A stretch of 64,000 nt of DNA. Origin: [Mycobacterium] vasticus (GTDB lineage: Bacteria; Actinomycetota; Actinomycetes; Mycobacteriales; Mycobacteriaceae). Positions 42,822-51,667 of the stretch are shown here, piece after piece. The notes under the pieces were generated by a model, which worked only from the letters and a program-made list of their open reading frames with translations, ran no database searches and was not told the DNA's origin. Made by a program: the position numbers and the translations under genes. Location of the stretch: assembly GCF_020181595.1 (NCBI RefSeq), contig NZ_CP084028.1, positions 4,370,021 through 4,434,020 on the forward strand, given 5' to 3'. The number at the start of each line of letters is the position of its first letter. Position 1 is the first letter of the stretch.

Positions 42822-44000
42822 ATGGCCGACCCGGGGTGGGCTGCTCGCACACCCGAGGTCAACGACATGTTGATCAAGAGTGGCGCGGGCCTTCCGACCA
42901 TGCTGACCAACGGCGCGGCCTGGACCGCGGTGGGTGTCGCCCACCACGCGTCCGGGATCGCCTCGGCGGTCAACACCGCGCTGACCTCGCTCGGGTGGAT
43001 CGGCGCCGGCTCGGGGAGTTCGGTTCTCAACGCCACCATGCTCAACGTCGCCCTGCACGGGCTGGCCGGCTGGGTGGATATGAAGGCACCGATCGTGGCG
43101 GCTGCGGTGGAGGCCTACCAGTTGGCCTACGGAACGATGCGCACCTTCCAGGAGTGCGACGAGAACCGGATCGAGACCGCCACCGACTACGGGATCAACC
43201 CGTCGGTGCTCGGCGCGCTGTCGCCGCGGATCGCTTCGCTGGAGTTCGAGTACTTCGGCTTGTTCTGGCCCAACAACTCCGCGGTGGGAGCCTCCTATGG
43301 GGCGACGCTCAACGTGCTCACCTCCAGCCTGACCGTTCCCGCGCCGATAGCCGGGATGGGCGCCTCACCGGCCGCCCCGGCGGCAGCGGCCAGCGCCGTC
43401 GGCGAAGCTTCGGCGCAGACCGCGGCCGGCGGTGCCATGCGCGCCGCCCATGCGGGCACGGCGGGGGCCACCAACGCCGCCAGTCAGGGTGCCGGCGCCG
43501 CGGAGGGTATGGGCAATCAGATGAGTTCGATGCTGGGCCCGGTTCAACAGATCGGCTCGGCGATGATGCAGGCGCCCCAGCAACTCATGCAGATGCCTCA
43601 GCAGATGATGGGCCCGATGCAGTCGATGATGGGCATGTTCATGAACCCGAGCATGCTCGGCGGCGCCCTGAATCCGGCAGGCACCGGTGGCGTACCGGCG
43701 GCGGCCATGCTGACCAATGCGACGGCCGCACCCGGTGGGTTCGGCGGCGGTGGGGCCGGCGCGCCGGTTTCGGCGTTCACCCGGCCGGTGAGCGCATTCG
43801 AATCCGGCGGCGGCCGCCCGACGGGGCTGCGGCCCAGCGGCGCGCTGGGGTCCGTTGAGTCCCAACGGGTGACCACCGCCAGCGCGGGCGGCATGGGCGG
43901 CATGCCCATGGCGCACGGCGCCGGCGCGGGTGGAAAAGGCCAAGGTAGTCGGCCCAATGAGCGGGCGAATACCGTGCAGGTCGTCGACAACCGGGTGTGA
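42822..44000 (+). CDS. PPE family protein (PPE69-like)
   Basis: A 392-residue ESX-2 PPE. It starts DPGWAARTPEVNDMLIKSG, so the family motif reads Thr-Pro-Glu, as I recall for PPE69 of M. tuberculosis, which also begins with this divergent stretch. Helical domain to about residue 180 (YFGLFWPNNSAVGASYGATL), then a Met/Gln-rich repeat region (QQLMQMPQQMMGPMQSMMGM) and a Gly-rich tail with FTRPVSAFESGGGRPTGLRP. It starts 5 bases after the PE stop, so the two are coupled, and probably forms the PE-PPE heterodimer exported by this system. Confidence 0.9.
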   Translation: MADPGWAARTPEVNDMLIKSGAGLPTMLTNGAAWTAVGVAHHASGIASAVNTALTSLGWIGAGSGSSVLNATMLNVALHGLAGWVDMKAPIVAAAVEAYQLAYGTMRTFQECDENRIETATDYGINPSVLGALSPRIASLEFEYFGLFWPNNSAVGASYGATLNVLTSSLTVPAPIAGMGASPAAPAAAASAVGEASAQTAAGGAMRAAHAGTAGATNAASQGAGAAEGMGNQMSSMLGPVQQIGSAMMQAPQQLMQMPQQMMGPMQSMMGMFMNPSMLGGALNPAGTGGVPAAAMLTNATAAPGGFGGGGAGAPVSAFTRPVSAFESGGGRPTGLRPSGALGSVESQRVTTASAGGMGGMPMAHGAGAGGKGQGSRPNERANTVQVVDNRV

Positions 44001-44118
44001 CCTGCCTATTTACTGAAAATTAGGGTGAATCGACACATCCGAAAGGAGCCCATACACTACCGCCAGATACATCCCGCCGAACCCCGGGGGGGTTGCTCTA
44101 CCACCAAGGAGGAAACCG

Positions 44119-44436
44119 ATGGCATCCATTGTCGTCACGCCGGAGCTCATGCGGAACACTGCCTCGAAGTTGAGCCAGCACATCGAACACGCCCAGGCGA
44201 TCGCCAACCAGTACCTGCACGACCACGAGAACATCCTGGGTGCCTCGACCTGGGACGGCGGAGGCTCCAAGGCGTCGTTCGCCACGGCCGCCCAGATCCA
44301 CGAAGACATCCAGAAGGTCCTCACCGGCGGCCACCGCCTGACCGAGGGCCTCAACCAGGCCGCTGCCCTGATGGAATCCCACGAATCCCACTCGGAGCAC
44401 GCCTTCCACTCGCTCTTCGGCGGACAGTCCGCTTAA
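44119..44436 (+). CDS. esxD: WXG100 family protein EsxD
   Basis: A 105-residue Esx protein with a helical hairpin. The W-x-G turn is Trp-Asp-Gly in LGASTWDGGGSKASF; flanking helices are TPELMRNTASKLSQHIEHAQ and VLTGGHRLTEGLNQAAALME. The C-terminal ESHESHSEHAFHSLFGG lacks a clean Y-x-x-x-E/D signal. Order and size match EsxD (Rv3891c) of ESX-2. It should dimerise with EsxC. A strong AAGGAGG lies 6 bases before the ATG, in keeping with high expression. Confidence 0.9.
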   Translation: MASIVVTPELMRNTASKLSQHIEHAQAIANQYLHDHENILGASTWDGGGSKASFATAAQIHEDIQKVLTGGHRLTEGLNQAAALMESHESHSEHAFHSLFGGQSA

Positions 44437-44470
44437 CCCCCAATCCCCCAGACCGAAAGGACACGATCCC

Positions 44471-44755
44471 ATGGATGGCATCACTTATAACCCCGCCGCT
44501 GTCGGCGATCACGCCCACAGCGTCGTCAGCAGTGCCGGCACCCTGGACCAGATCCACGCCGACTCTCACCAGCTCACCCAGGCGCTGACCGAGTACTTCG
44601 GTGGCCACGGCGCCACCGGGTTCTTCGAAGCCCAGGCGCAGATGCTGCAGGGCCTGCAGGGCCTTATCGAGACCATCAGCCAGCACGGTTCCACCATCGG
44701 CTCGGTGCTCGAAGGCGCCATGTCGACCGACCAGACGATCAGCAGCCTTTTCTGA
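44471..44755 (+). CDS. esxC: WXG100-like protein EsxC
   Basis: A 94-residue Esx-family protein. ITYNPAAVGDHA is the EsxC-type start, and EYFGGHGATGFFEAQAQML takes the place of the W-x-G turn: no Trp is present, as I recall for Rv3890c. Helix 2 (LQGLIETISQHGSTIGSVLE) is strongly conserved. It follows esxD by 34 bases with a GAAAGGA ribosome site and is the predicted EsxD partner and ESX-2 substrate. A strong hairpin begins 7 bases after the stop. Confidence 0.9.
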   Translation: MDGITYNPAAVGDHAHSVVSSAGTLDQIHADSHQLTQALTEYFGGHGATGFFEAQAQMLQGLQGLIETISQHGSTIGSVLEGAMSTDQTISSLF

Positions 44756-44762
44756 TCTTCCC

Positions 44763-44803
44763 GAGGTGGGGTGCCCGCACGATCAGTGCGGGTGCCCCAC
44801 CTC
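44763..44803 (+). terminator. Strong hairpin between esxC and espG2 (possible partial terminator)
   Basis: GAGGTGGGG (44763-44771) pairs with CCCCACCTC (44795-44803), and CCCGCAC (44774-44780) with GTGCGGG (44786-44792), around a 5-base loop. The two blocks are separated by one 2-by-2 internal mismatch, giving an 18-position, very GC-rich stem. No T-run follows, so it is not a classic terminator. It could attenuate read-through into espG2 or protect the 3' end of an esxDC message. Confidence 0.6.
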
Positions 44804-44842
44804 GTGCATTAGACCGCCGCGCATCTTGACCGAGGGAACCAC

Positions 44843-45691
44843 GTGCTGACAACGACGCTCGACGGGCTGTGGGTGCTGCAGTCCGTGACCGGCATCGAGC
44901 AGCTCTGCCCGGAACTGGGCCTGCGGCCACTGCTGCCCCGGCTGGACACCGCCGAGCAGGCCCTGCGCCATCCGATCGCCGAGGAGCTGACCGAGATCGG
45001 CGCACTCGACGGGCTGGGCGAGGTCGACCCGATGATCCGCGAGTGGCTGACGGTGATCATGCGCCGGGACGTCGCACTGCTGGTGACGCTGAACTTCCCA
45101 GGCCAGCCCTACGGCGACCCCCAGCACATGACCCGGGTCTCGATCAGCCGATTCGCCTCCTGGTGGGTGGTGCTCGAACGCCACGATCAGGAGGTGCGGC
45201 TGTATCCCGTCGGCACCGCCGGTGACCAGGCCTCGGCCGGTGACCTCCTGGTCGGCCAGATCGAGCGGCTCTGCGGAGTCACCGACTCCGCCCCCCTGCG
45301 ACCGGTCACCCTGGACACCAAAGAGCTGCTCGAGCGGGTCCGGGACCGTGAGGGCCTGCGCAAGTATCTGGCCGACCAGCGACTCGACATCGACCAGCAG
45401 CAGACCATCATGGCGGCCGCCGACCCCGAGGTGTCCGGCCAGGCCAACATCGTCGCGCTGCAACCCGGAGCGGGACCCGAAGATCTGGCCCGGATGGCCA
45501 TCGGCGACACCGCAGTAATGATCTCGGACACCCCGGCCGGCCGGGTGTGCGTGGAGAACATCGACAACGGCGGCCGGCGCTATCAGATCGTCTCCCCCGG
45601 CACCCGAACCGACGTCGCCAATGCGATCCTGCGGCTCATCAGCCGGCTCCCGGCCGGGGCGGACTGGCATTCACACCGACGGGTTGTGTGA
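44843..45691 (+). CDS. espG2: ESX-2 secretion-associated chaperone EspG2
   Basis: A 282-residue cytosolic protein of the EspG family (LTTTLDGLWVLQSVTGIEQL at the start; ASWWVVLERHDQEVRLYPVG; the C-terminal RRYQIVSPGTRTDVANAILR). EspG proteins bind the tip of PPE helices and keep PE-PPE dimers soluble for their own ESX system. Size and position fit EspG2 (Rv3889c). The start is GTG at 44843. It should be specific for the PE/PPE pair encoded 1 kb upstream. Confidence 0.9.
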   Translation: MLTTTLDGLWVLQSVTGIEQLCPELGLRPLLPRLDTAEQALRHPIAEELTEIGALDGLGEVDPMIREWLTVIMRRDVALLVTLNFPGQPYGDPQHMTRVSISRFASWWVVLERHDQEVRLYPVGTAGDQASAGDLLVGQIERLCGVTDSAPLRPVTLDTKELLERVRDREGLRKYLADQRLDIDQQQTIMAAADPEVSGQANIVALQPGAGPEDLARMAIGDTAVMISDTPAGRVCVENIDNGGRRYQIVSPGTRTDVANAILRLISRLPAGADWHSHRRVV

Positions 45692-45772
45692 CAGTGAATT
45701 CACATGATCACCATTACCGTGCATTACCGCTGGCCAGCAGAAACTGTGTAAACGAGGTATCTGCAACCGTGT

Positions 45773-45778
45773 TAACAT
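45773..45778 (+). promoter_or_regulatory. Candidate -10 box for a leaderless MinD-like transcript
   Basis: TAACAT ends 7 bases before the GTG at 45786, so transcription would begin at or next to the start codon. No ribosome site is visible in the 94-base gap. The same hexamer sits in the same place before the DUF1906 gene at 34348. A perfect 10-base palindrome, GTGAATTCAC, lies further up at 45694-45703 and could be an operator. No clear -35 box is seen. Confidence 0.4.
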
Positions 45779-45785
45779 CACGCAC

Positions 45786-46802
45786 GTGACAAGCCCATGG
45801 AATAGCCAGAATATGCCTGACGAAGGCGCATCCGGGCGGCGGGATCCGATGACGGGCCACCGCTACCGGGATTCCGTATCGGATTCCATGCGTATTTCCG
45901 ATCTGGCAACACCCCGCAAGATTCCCCCCGGTTCCGGCTGGCGCAAACTGGTGTATTCGGTGTCGGCAAAAGTCATTAATCCCGGCGAGTCACCGCGCGA
46001 GCGGCATTACCGCGATCTGCGTAATCGAATTCGCCGGCACATTCGTCGGCAGTACGTGATCACGCTGGTGTCCGGAAAGGGCGGTACCGGCGTCACAACG
46101 ATGGCCGCCGCGGTCGGCAGCGTGTTCCGGGAATGCCGGCCGGAGAATGTGATCGCGATTGACGCTGTTCCGGGCTTCGGAACGCTCTCGGACCGTATCG
46201 ACGAGCATCCCCCGGGCGACTACTCGGCCGTTCTGAGCGACACCGATGTTCAGGGATATTCCGACATCCGCGAACACCTCGGGCAAAATGCCGTCGGCCT
46301 GGACGTACTGGCCGGCAACCGCACGTCCGACCAGCTCCGCCCGCTCGTCCCGGCCATGTTCAGCGGCGTGTTGTCACGCCTGCGTCGGACCCACAACGTG
46401 ATCATCGTCGACACCGCTGCCGACCTCGAACACCCCGTCATGAAACCGGTACTGGAGAACACCGACACGCTGGTCTTCGTCTCGGGAATCACCGCGGATC
46501 GGTCACGGCCGGTATTGCGGGCGGTGGACTACCTCGCCGCGCAGGGCTACCACGAGCTGGTGTCGCGGGCCACGGTGATTCTCAACCACTCCGGGCCGGT
46601 CGAGGACAGCGCCGCGGTGGCGTACCTGACCGAACGGTTCAGCAAAACCGGTGCCACGGTGGAAGTGATGCCCTACGACGCGCATCTGGCCAAGGGCGGA
46701 ATCATCGACGTTCACAATGAGGTGAAGAAGAAGACCCGGCTGCGACTGTTCGAAATAACCGCCGGTCTGGCCGACAAGTTCGTGCCCGACACCGAAAGGT
46801 AA
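45786..46802 (+). CDS. MinD/ParA-like ATPase of ESX-2 (Rv3888c type)
   Basis: A 338-residue protein: a polar N-terminal tail of about 85 residues, then a MinD/ParA (SIMIBI) domain. [16 protein letters not shown] (residues 96-111) is the deviant Walker A; the signature Lys98 is kept, but the second, phosphate-binding lysine is Val103. [17 protein letters not shown] and [19 protein letters not shown] are the Walker A' and B regions. ESX loci often carry such an EspI-like ATPase, thought to tune secretion to the energy state. The missing lysine may mean weak or no hydrolysis. It has a GTG start. Confidence 0.88.
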   Translation: MTSPWNSQNMPDEGASGRRDPMTGHRYRDSVSDSMRISDLATPRKIPPGSGWRKLVYSVSAKVINPGESPRERHYRDLRNRIRRHIRRQYVITLVSGKGGTGVTTMAAAVGSVFRECRPENVIAIDAVPGFGTLSDRIDEHPPGDYSAVLSDTDVQGYSDIREHLGQNAVGLDVLAGNRTSDQLRPLVPAMFSGVLSRLRRTHNVIIVDTAADLEHPVMKPVLENTDTLVFVSGITADRSRPVLRAVDYLAAQGYHELVSRATVILNHSGPVEDSAAVAYLTERFSKTGATVEVMPYDAHLAKGGIIDVHNEVKKKTRLRLFEITAGLADKFVPDTER

Positions 46803-46807
46803 GAACG

Positions 46808-48403
46808 GTGACCTCTCCGACACCGGCGAAAGTCGCATTTCCAGCGCGCTGTGCGGTGAGCCTCGCCTACGACAAACACCTGGTATCCCAGGTCTTCCCG
46901 GCCGGTATTCCGGTGGAGGAATTCTTCGAGGGAATGGTCGAACTACTCGACGAGGATTTGAAACACCACGGTTTCGACGGTGTGGCACTTCCGCCGGGAA
47001 GCTACGAATTGCACAAGGTCAACGGCGTGCGATTGGACATCACCCGCAGCCTCGATGACCTCGGCGTGCAGGACGGCGACACCCTGGTCCTGGTCCCGGT
47101 GGTGGGCGGCGACTCCTTCGAGCCCCAGTACGAGTCGCTGTCGAGTGCACTGGCGGCCACGGCCCGCCGGCTGGGAACCCGGCCCGAGGTCCAGTGCCCC
47201 GAGTGCGGTCACAAGGCCGACGAGCAGACGGTCTCCCGGCTGCTCAACGTCAAGGTCGACCGGATGTTCGCCCCGGTCACCGCGTTGACGGCAGCGCACA
47301 CCGCGGTCGGCCTGCTGGCCATGGCGGTGCTGGTGGTCTCGGCGCTGGGAGTGCGCGCCCGCACCTTCAGTGACAGTTGGCCGCCGGCTGCCGTCCTGGT
47401 CGGCCTGGGCGCTCTGCTGACGCTCGGCGCAGGCGTGATCCGGCAGAACTGGCCCGCTCGCGACGACCTGTTCAGCGGGTTCGGCTGGCTGGCCGTGATC
47501 GCGCTGTCCTGTTCGGCACTGTGCGCGGCACCCGGACCGCTGGGGGCGCCGCACCTGCTGATCGGGGTGACGGTCCTGGCGCTGGGTGCGATCGCTCTGA
47601 GCGTCCTGCTGCGTTCGCAGACCGCTGTGGCCACCGCCATCGTCACCTCGGCCGGGATCGGCGGCGCGGTGGCGGCGGCACGAATGTGGCATCCGGTGTC
47701 CCCGCAGGTGATCGGCATCTGCACGCTGCTGGGTCTGCTGATGCTGCTGCGCATGTCGCCGACGATCGCGCTGTGGGTGGCGCGGGTGCGGCCACCGTAC
47801 TTCGGCTCGATCACCGGACGCGACCTGTTCGCCCGGCGCGCCAACATGCCGATCGACACGGTCTCCCCGGTCACCCCGGAGGACGAGGACGACGAGGACG
47901 ACCTCGTCGACATCTCGGCGCGCGGCACCGCGATCGCGGCCTCGGCACGTTTGATCAACGCGGTGCAGGTCGGGATGTGTGTGGCCATCGCCGCGACACT
48001 GCCGATCGCGGTGTGGATGGTGCTGGCGCCGGGATCTGCCCGCCAGCGCGGTGCGGTGGTGCTGTGCGGTCTGGTCGCGGGCCTGTTCATCACCCAGGGC
48101 CGCGGGTTCGCCGGCCGCGTCCAGGCCATCGCCCTGGTCGGCGGGGCGTGTGCGGCCGTGCTCACCGGCATCGTCAAGTACGCGCTGGCCAATCCGGGTG
48201 ACACCGCCGGGGGGTTCCTGTGGCCGTCGGCCGCCATCGCGGTCTTCGCCGCATTGGGGGTGGCCGCCGGCCTGCTGGTGCCCGAGACCAAGTTCGTCCC
48301 CTGGATTCGGCTGGCCGTCGAATGGCTCGAAGTGCTGGCATTCATCGTGGTGGGGGTGCTCGGCGCCTGGCTGGGAGGACTGTTCGTGTGGGTCCGCAAC
48401 TGA
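46808..48403 (+). CDS. eccD2: ESX-2 membrane protein EccD2
   Basis: A 531-residue core channel component. Residues 1-95 form the ubiquitin-like domain ([20 protein letters not shown], then [20 protein letters not shown]). A linker with CPECG follows, then about eleven membrane spans from residue 150 to the end. A short acidic stretch ([11 protein letters not shown]) interrupts the spans near residue 360. EccD lines the lipid-filled vestibule of the ESX complex. The start is GTG at 46808, 5 bases after the MinD-like gene. Its 3' end overlaps mycP2 by 16 bases. Confidence 0.93.
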   Translation: MTSPTPAKVAFPARCAVSLAYDKHLVSQVFPAGIPVEEFFEGMVELLDEDLKHHGFDGVALPPGSYELHKVNGVRLDITRSLDDLGVQDGDTLVLVPVVGGDSFEPQYESLSSALAATARRLGTRPEVQCPECGHKADEQTVSRLLNVKVDRMFAPVTALTAAHTAVGLLAMAVLVVSALGVRARTFSDSWPPAAVLVGLGALLTLGAGVIRQNWPARDDLFSGFGWLAVIALSCSALCAAPGPLGAPHLLIGVTVLALGAIALSVLLRSQTAVATAIVTSAGIGGAVAAARMWHPVSPQVIGICTLLGLLMLLRMSPTIALWVARVRPPYFGSITGRDLFARRANMPIDTVSPVTPEDEDDEDDLVDISARGTAIAASARLINAVQVGMCVAIAATLPIAVWMVLAPGSARQRGAVVLCGLVAGLFITQGRGFAGRVQAIALVGGACAAVLTGIVKYALANPGDTAGGFLWPSAAIAVFAALGVAAGLLVPETKFVPWIRLAVEWLEVLAFIVVGVLGAWLGGLFVWVRN

Positions 48404-50067
48404 GTCGGCTGAGGACCCGCGCTGCCGCGATCGCCGGCGTGATGCTGCTGGTGAGTCTGTCCGACGGTTCCCCGATGGCGCTGGCGATCGACCCGCCGGT
48501 GGTCGATCCCGCACTGGCCCCGGCCGACGACACACCCGGACCGGACCAGCCGATGCGGCGCTCGAATTCCTGCAGCGTCCCGATCACCGTCAGCAACCCC
48601 GACCTGGCCCAGCTGGCACCCGGATTCGACACGCTCGGGATTGCCACGGCATGGCAATACTCCACCGGCCACGGTGTGCCGGTCGCGGTGATCGACACCG
48701 GCGTCAGCCCGAACCCACGGCTGCCCGCGATCGCCGGCGGCGACTACATCATGGGCGGCTCCGAGGGCATGGGCGGCCTGCAGGACTGCGACGCGCACGG
48801 CACCATCGCCGCGTCGATCATCGCCGCCGCCCCACTCGGCGTGCTGCCGATGCCGCGGCCGATGCCCGAGGTCCCCGCGTTCCCGCCGCCGGCCGGGCCC
48901 CCGCCGAGTATCGGCGAAGCGCTGCCACCGGCCGACATTCCCGGCCCGCCCGCCCCGCCGCCCATCCCGGTTCCGGTGACCATCACCCAGACCGCGGCGC
49001 CGCCACCCCCGCCGCCTCCCCCGCCCGAAGACGGTGCGGTGGCTCCCTCGTCGGGGCCGGCCGATCCCCAGACCGAGGACGACCCGGCCGTCCCGCCGCC
49101 CGCACCGGGCGCCCCCGACGGCGTGGTGGGTGTCGCCCCGCACGCGACGATCATCTCGATCCGGCAGTCCTCCCGCGCGTTCGAGCCGGTGCACCCGCAG
49201 TTCGGCGGCTACGACGACGAGCACGTCAAGGCCGGCACTCTGGCGACGCTGGCCCGGGCCGTCGTGCACGCGGCCAACCTCGGCGCCAAGGTGATCAACA
49301 TTTCGGTGACCTCCTGCGTCTCGGCCGCGTCCGGGCTGGATCAGCGGGCGCTGGGTGCGGCGTTGTGGTACGCCGCGACGGTCAAAGACGCCGTCATCGT
49401 CACCGCGGCCGGCAACGTCGGCGAGGCGGGCTGCGCCGACAACCCGATGTTCAATCCGCTCAACCCGAACGATCCGCGGGACTGGAACCAGGTCAAGGTG
49501 ATCTCAAGCCCGTCATGGTTCTCCGACTATGTCCTGTCGGTCGGCGGGGTCGACGCCACCGGGGCGCCGATCGACAAGAGCATGTCCGGCCCGTGGGTCG
49601 GAGTGGCCGCCCCCGCCACCCACGTGATGGGCCTGTCCCCGCAAGGCGGTGGACCGGTCAACGCCTACCCGCCGATCAGGGTCGGGGAGAAGAACATGCC
49701 GTTCTGGGGCACCAGCTTCTCCGCCGCCTACGTCAGCGGGGTCGCCGCGCTGGTACGGGCGAAATACCCGCAGCTCACCGCGCACCAGGTGATCAACCGG
49801 ATCGTGCAGACCGCGCACAATCCACCCGCCGGGGTGGACAACCGGGTCGGCTACGGCCTGGTCGATCCGGTGGCCGCGCTGACGTTCAACGTGCCCCCGG
49901 GTGAGCCGCTCACACCCGGGTCGGAGCACCGCGTGCTGACCCCGGCACCCCCGCCGCCACCACCGGACCATCGGGCCCGGACCGTCGCCCTCGGATTCCT
50001 CGGAGCGCTGGCCGCCGCGGTCCTGGTCGCCGTCGTCACCGCACGGATCCGAAGGGCCATCAAGTGA
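48388..50067 (+). CDS. mycP2: ESX-2 mycosin protease MycP2
   Basis: A 559-residue subtilisin-like protease. It has an N-terminal signal ([20 protein letters not shown]), a catalytic triad of Asp103 (AVIDTGVS), His137 (CDAHGTIAA) and Ser443 (GTSFSAAY), and a C-terminal membrane anchor ([20 protein letters not shown]). Between the His and the Ser is a Pro-rich insertion of about 90 residues (near 150-240), including a run of nine prolines; other mycosins have shorter loops there. It caps and stabilises the ESX membrane complex and may process substrates. The GTG at 48388, inside eccD2, gives the expected length. Confidence 0.93.
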   Translation: MGPQLSRLRTRAAAIAGVMLLVSLSDGSPMALAIDPPVVDPALAPADDTPGPDQPMRRSNSCSVPITVSNPDLAQLAPGFDTLGIATAWQYSTGHGVPVAVIDTGVSPNPRLPAIAGGDYIMGGSEGMGGLQDCDAHGTIAASIIAAAPLGVLPMPRPMPEVPAFPPPAGPPPSIGEALPPADIPGPPAPPPIPVPVTITQTAAPPPPPPPPPEDGAVAPSSGPADPQTEDDPAVPPPAPGAPDGVVGVAPHATIISIRQSSRAFEPVHPQFGGYDDEHVKAGTLATLARAVVHAANLGAKVINISVTSCVSAASGLDQRALGAALWYAATVKDAVIVTAAGNVGEAGCADNPMFNPLNPNDPRDWNQVKVISSPSWFSDYVLSVGGVDATGAPIDKSMSGPWVGVAAPATHVMGLSPQGGGPVNAYPPIRVGEKNMPFWGTSFSAAYVSGVAALVRAKYPQLTAHQVINRIVQTAHNPPAGVDNRVGYGLVDPVAALTFNVPPGEPLTPGSEHRVLTPAPPPPPPDHRARTVALGFLGALAAAVLVAVVTARIRRAIK

Positions 50068-51626
50068 GTCGGGACCGGGTCCGGCTCACCGGTTTCAGCG
50101 CCTCGAGCAACCGGCGGCTGGTGTGCGCCCTGGTGATCGCATTATGCGGGCTGGCGGGCTGGGCGCTGGGCGGGTGGATCGGCGTCGCAGCGGCCGTGGT
50201 GCCGGCGGTGCTGTTGGTGCTGGTGCCGTGGTGGGGCCAGCCGGCCTGGTCGTGGGCGCTGCTGCGGTTGCGGCGCGACACGAAGGCTGCATGGGCCGAG
50301 CCGATCACCGTAGCCAACAACCGTTCCGGCGGTGGGGTCCGCATCCAGGACGGCGTGGCCGTGGTGGCGGTACACCTGCTGGGCAGATCCCATGCCGCCA
50401 CCATCGCCACCGGCTCGGTCAACGTGGAGACCGACAACGTCGTCGACGTCAGCGCCCTGCTGCCGATGCTGCGGCACCCCCTGGGCCTGGTGCTGGAGTC
50501 GTTGAGCGTCGTAAGTATCGGGGCACGCCGGGCGACCGCGGGCGACTACCCGCGGGTCTACGACACCGAGATCGGCACGCCGCCCTATGCCGGTCAGCGG
50601 GAGACCTGGTTGCTGCTGCGGTTGCGCGTCCTGGACAACACCGCGGCGCTGCGCTGGCGCACGACGCTGGGTGCCACCGCCGTGGCCGTGGCCCAGCAGA
50701 TCGCCGGGTCGTTGCGGTGCGTCGGCCTGCGCACCCGGGTGGCGACGGCCAGCGACCTGGTGGAGCTGGACCGGCGGATCGGCGGGGGCGCGTCACTGAC
50801 CGACGACGCCGTTCGCTGGAAGACGGTGCGCACCGACCGCGGCTGGGTGACCACCTATGCCTACCCGCCCCGCGAGATCAGTGCCGCGCTGCTGGCCCAG
50901 GCCTGGACGCTGCCGGTGGACGAGGTGACGCAGAACATCACGGTGTATCCCGACGGGACGTGCAGCGCCACCGTCGCGCTGCAGACCCCGCAACCGGCCC
51001 CCACTCCGCCGGCCACGGTGCTGCGCCGGCTCAACGGCGAGCAGGCCGCCGCGCTGGAGGCGAACATGTGCGTGCCGCGGCCACGGCTGCGCGGGCTGCG
51101 GTCCGGTCCGCTGCCGGCCGAGCTGCCGATCGAGATCGGCCCGTCGGGCGTGCTGATCGGCAAGCTGGCCAACGGTGACCGGTTGATGATGCCGCTGACC
51201 GACTCCGGTGAGCTGAGCCGGGTGTTCATCGCCGCCGAAGACCTGATCGCCAAACGGTTCATCATCCGTGCCGCCGGGTCCGGCGAGCGGGTCTGCGTAC
51301 ACACCCGTGACCGGGCGCGCTGGGCCAGCGTCCGGATGCCCGACATCGCGGTGGTCGATGAGTCGCGACCGACCCCGCGCACCACGGTGAGTGTGGTTGA
51401 CGGGCCGATCGCGCCGTCTCCGCGTCCGGCCACCGTGATCACCGTGGCGCCGCCCGGCAGCCCGCCGCCGCCACCGGACGCGGTCGAGGTGAGCATCGAG
51501 CAGATCGATCGGACCGCGGTACGGGTTGTCGTCGGCGACAATTCGTGGCTGGCTACGGTGGAACTGTTCCGGGCGGAGAACCGGTACTGCAGTCCGGAGG
51601 CGCTGGCGCCGATGTCGTCGCGATGA
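50064..51626 (+). CDS. eccE2: ESX-2 membrane protein EccE2
   Basis: A 520-residue component with two N-terminal membrane spans ([36 protein letters not shown]) and a cytosolic/periplasmic domain typical of EccE ([20 protein letters not shown], then [20 protein letters not shown]). EccE sits at the edge of the ESX complex. The start is GTG at 50064, sharing GTGA with the mycP2 stop, so they are coupled. It fits Rv3885c of ESX-2. Confidence 0.92.
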   Translation: MSRDRVRLTGFSASSNRRLVCALVIALCGLAGWALGGWIGVAAAVVPAVLLVLVPWWGQPAWSWALLRLRRDTKAAWAEPITVANNRSGGGVRIQDGVAVVAVHLLGRSHAATIATGSVNVETDNVVDVSALLPMLRHPLGLVLESLSVVSIGARRATAGDYPRVYDTEIGTPPYAGQRETWLLLRLRVLDNTAALRWRTTLGATAVAVAQQIAGSLRCVGLRTRVATASDLVELDRRIGGGASLTDDAVRWKTVRTDRGWVTTYAYPPREISAALLAQAWTLPVDEVTQNITVYPDGTCSATVALQTPQPAPTPPATVLRRLNGEQAAALEANMCVPRPRLRGLRSGPLPAELPIEIGPSGVLIGKLANGDRLMMPLTDSGELSRVFIAAEDLIAKRFIIRAAGSGERVCVHTRDRARWASVRMPDIAVVDESRPTPRTTVSVVDGPIAPSPRPATVITVAPPGSPPPPPDAVEVSIEQIDRTAVRVVVGDNSWLATVELFRAENRYCSPEALAPMSSR

Positions 51627-51667
51627 CCTCACCATGACCTCGTATATGCGACAGGGGACGACAGACA

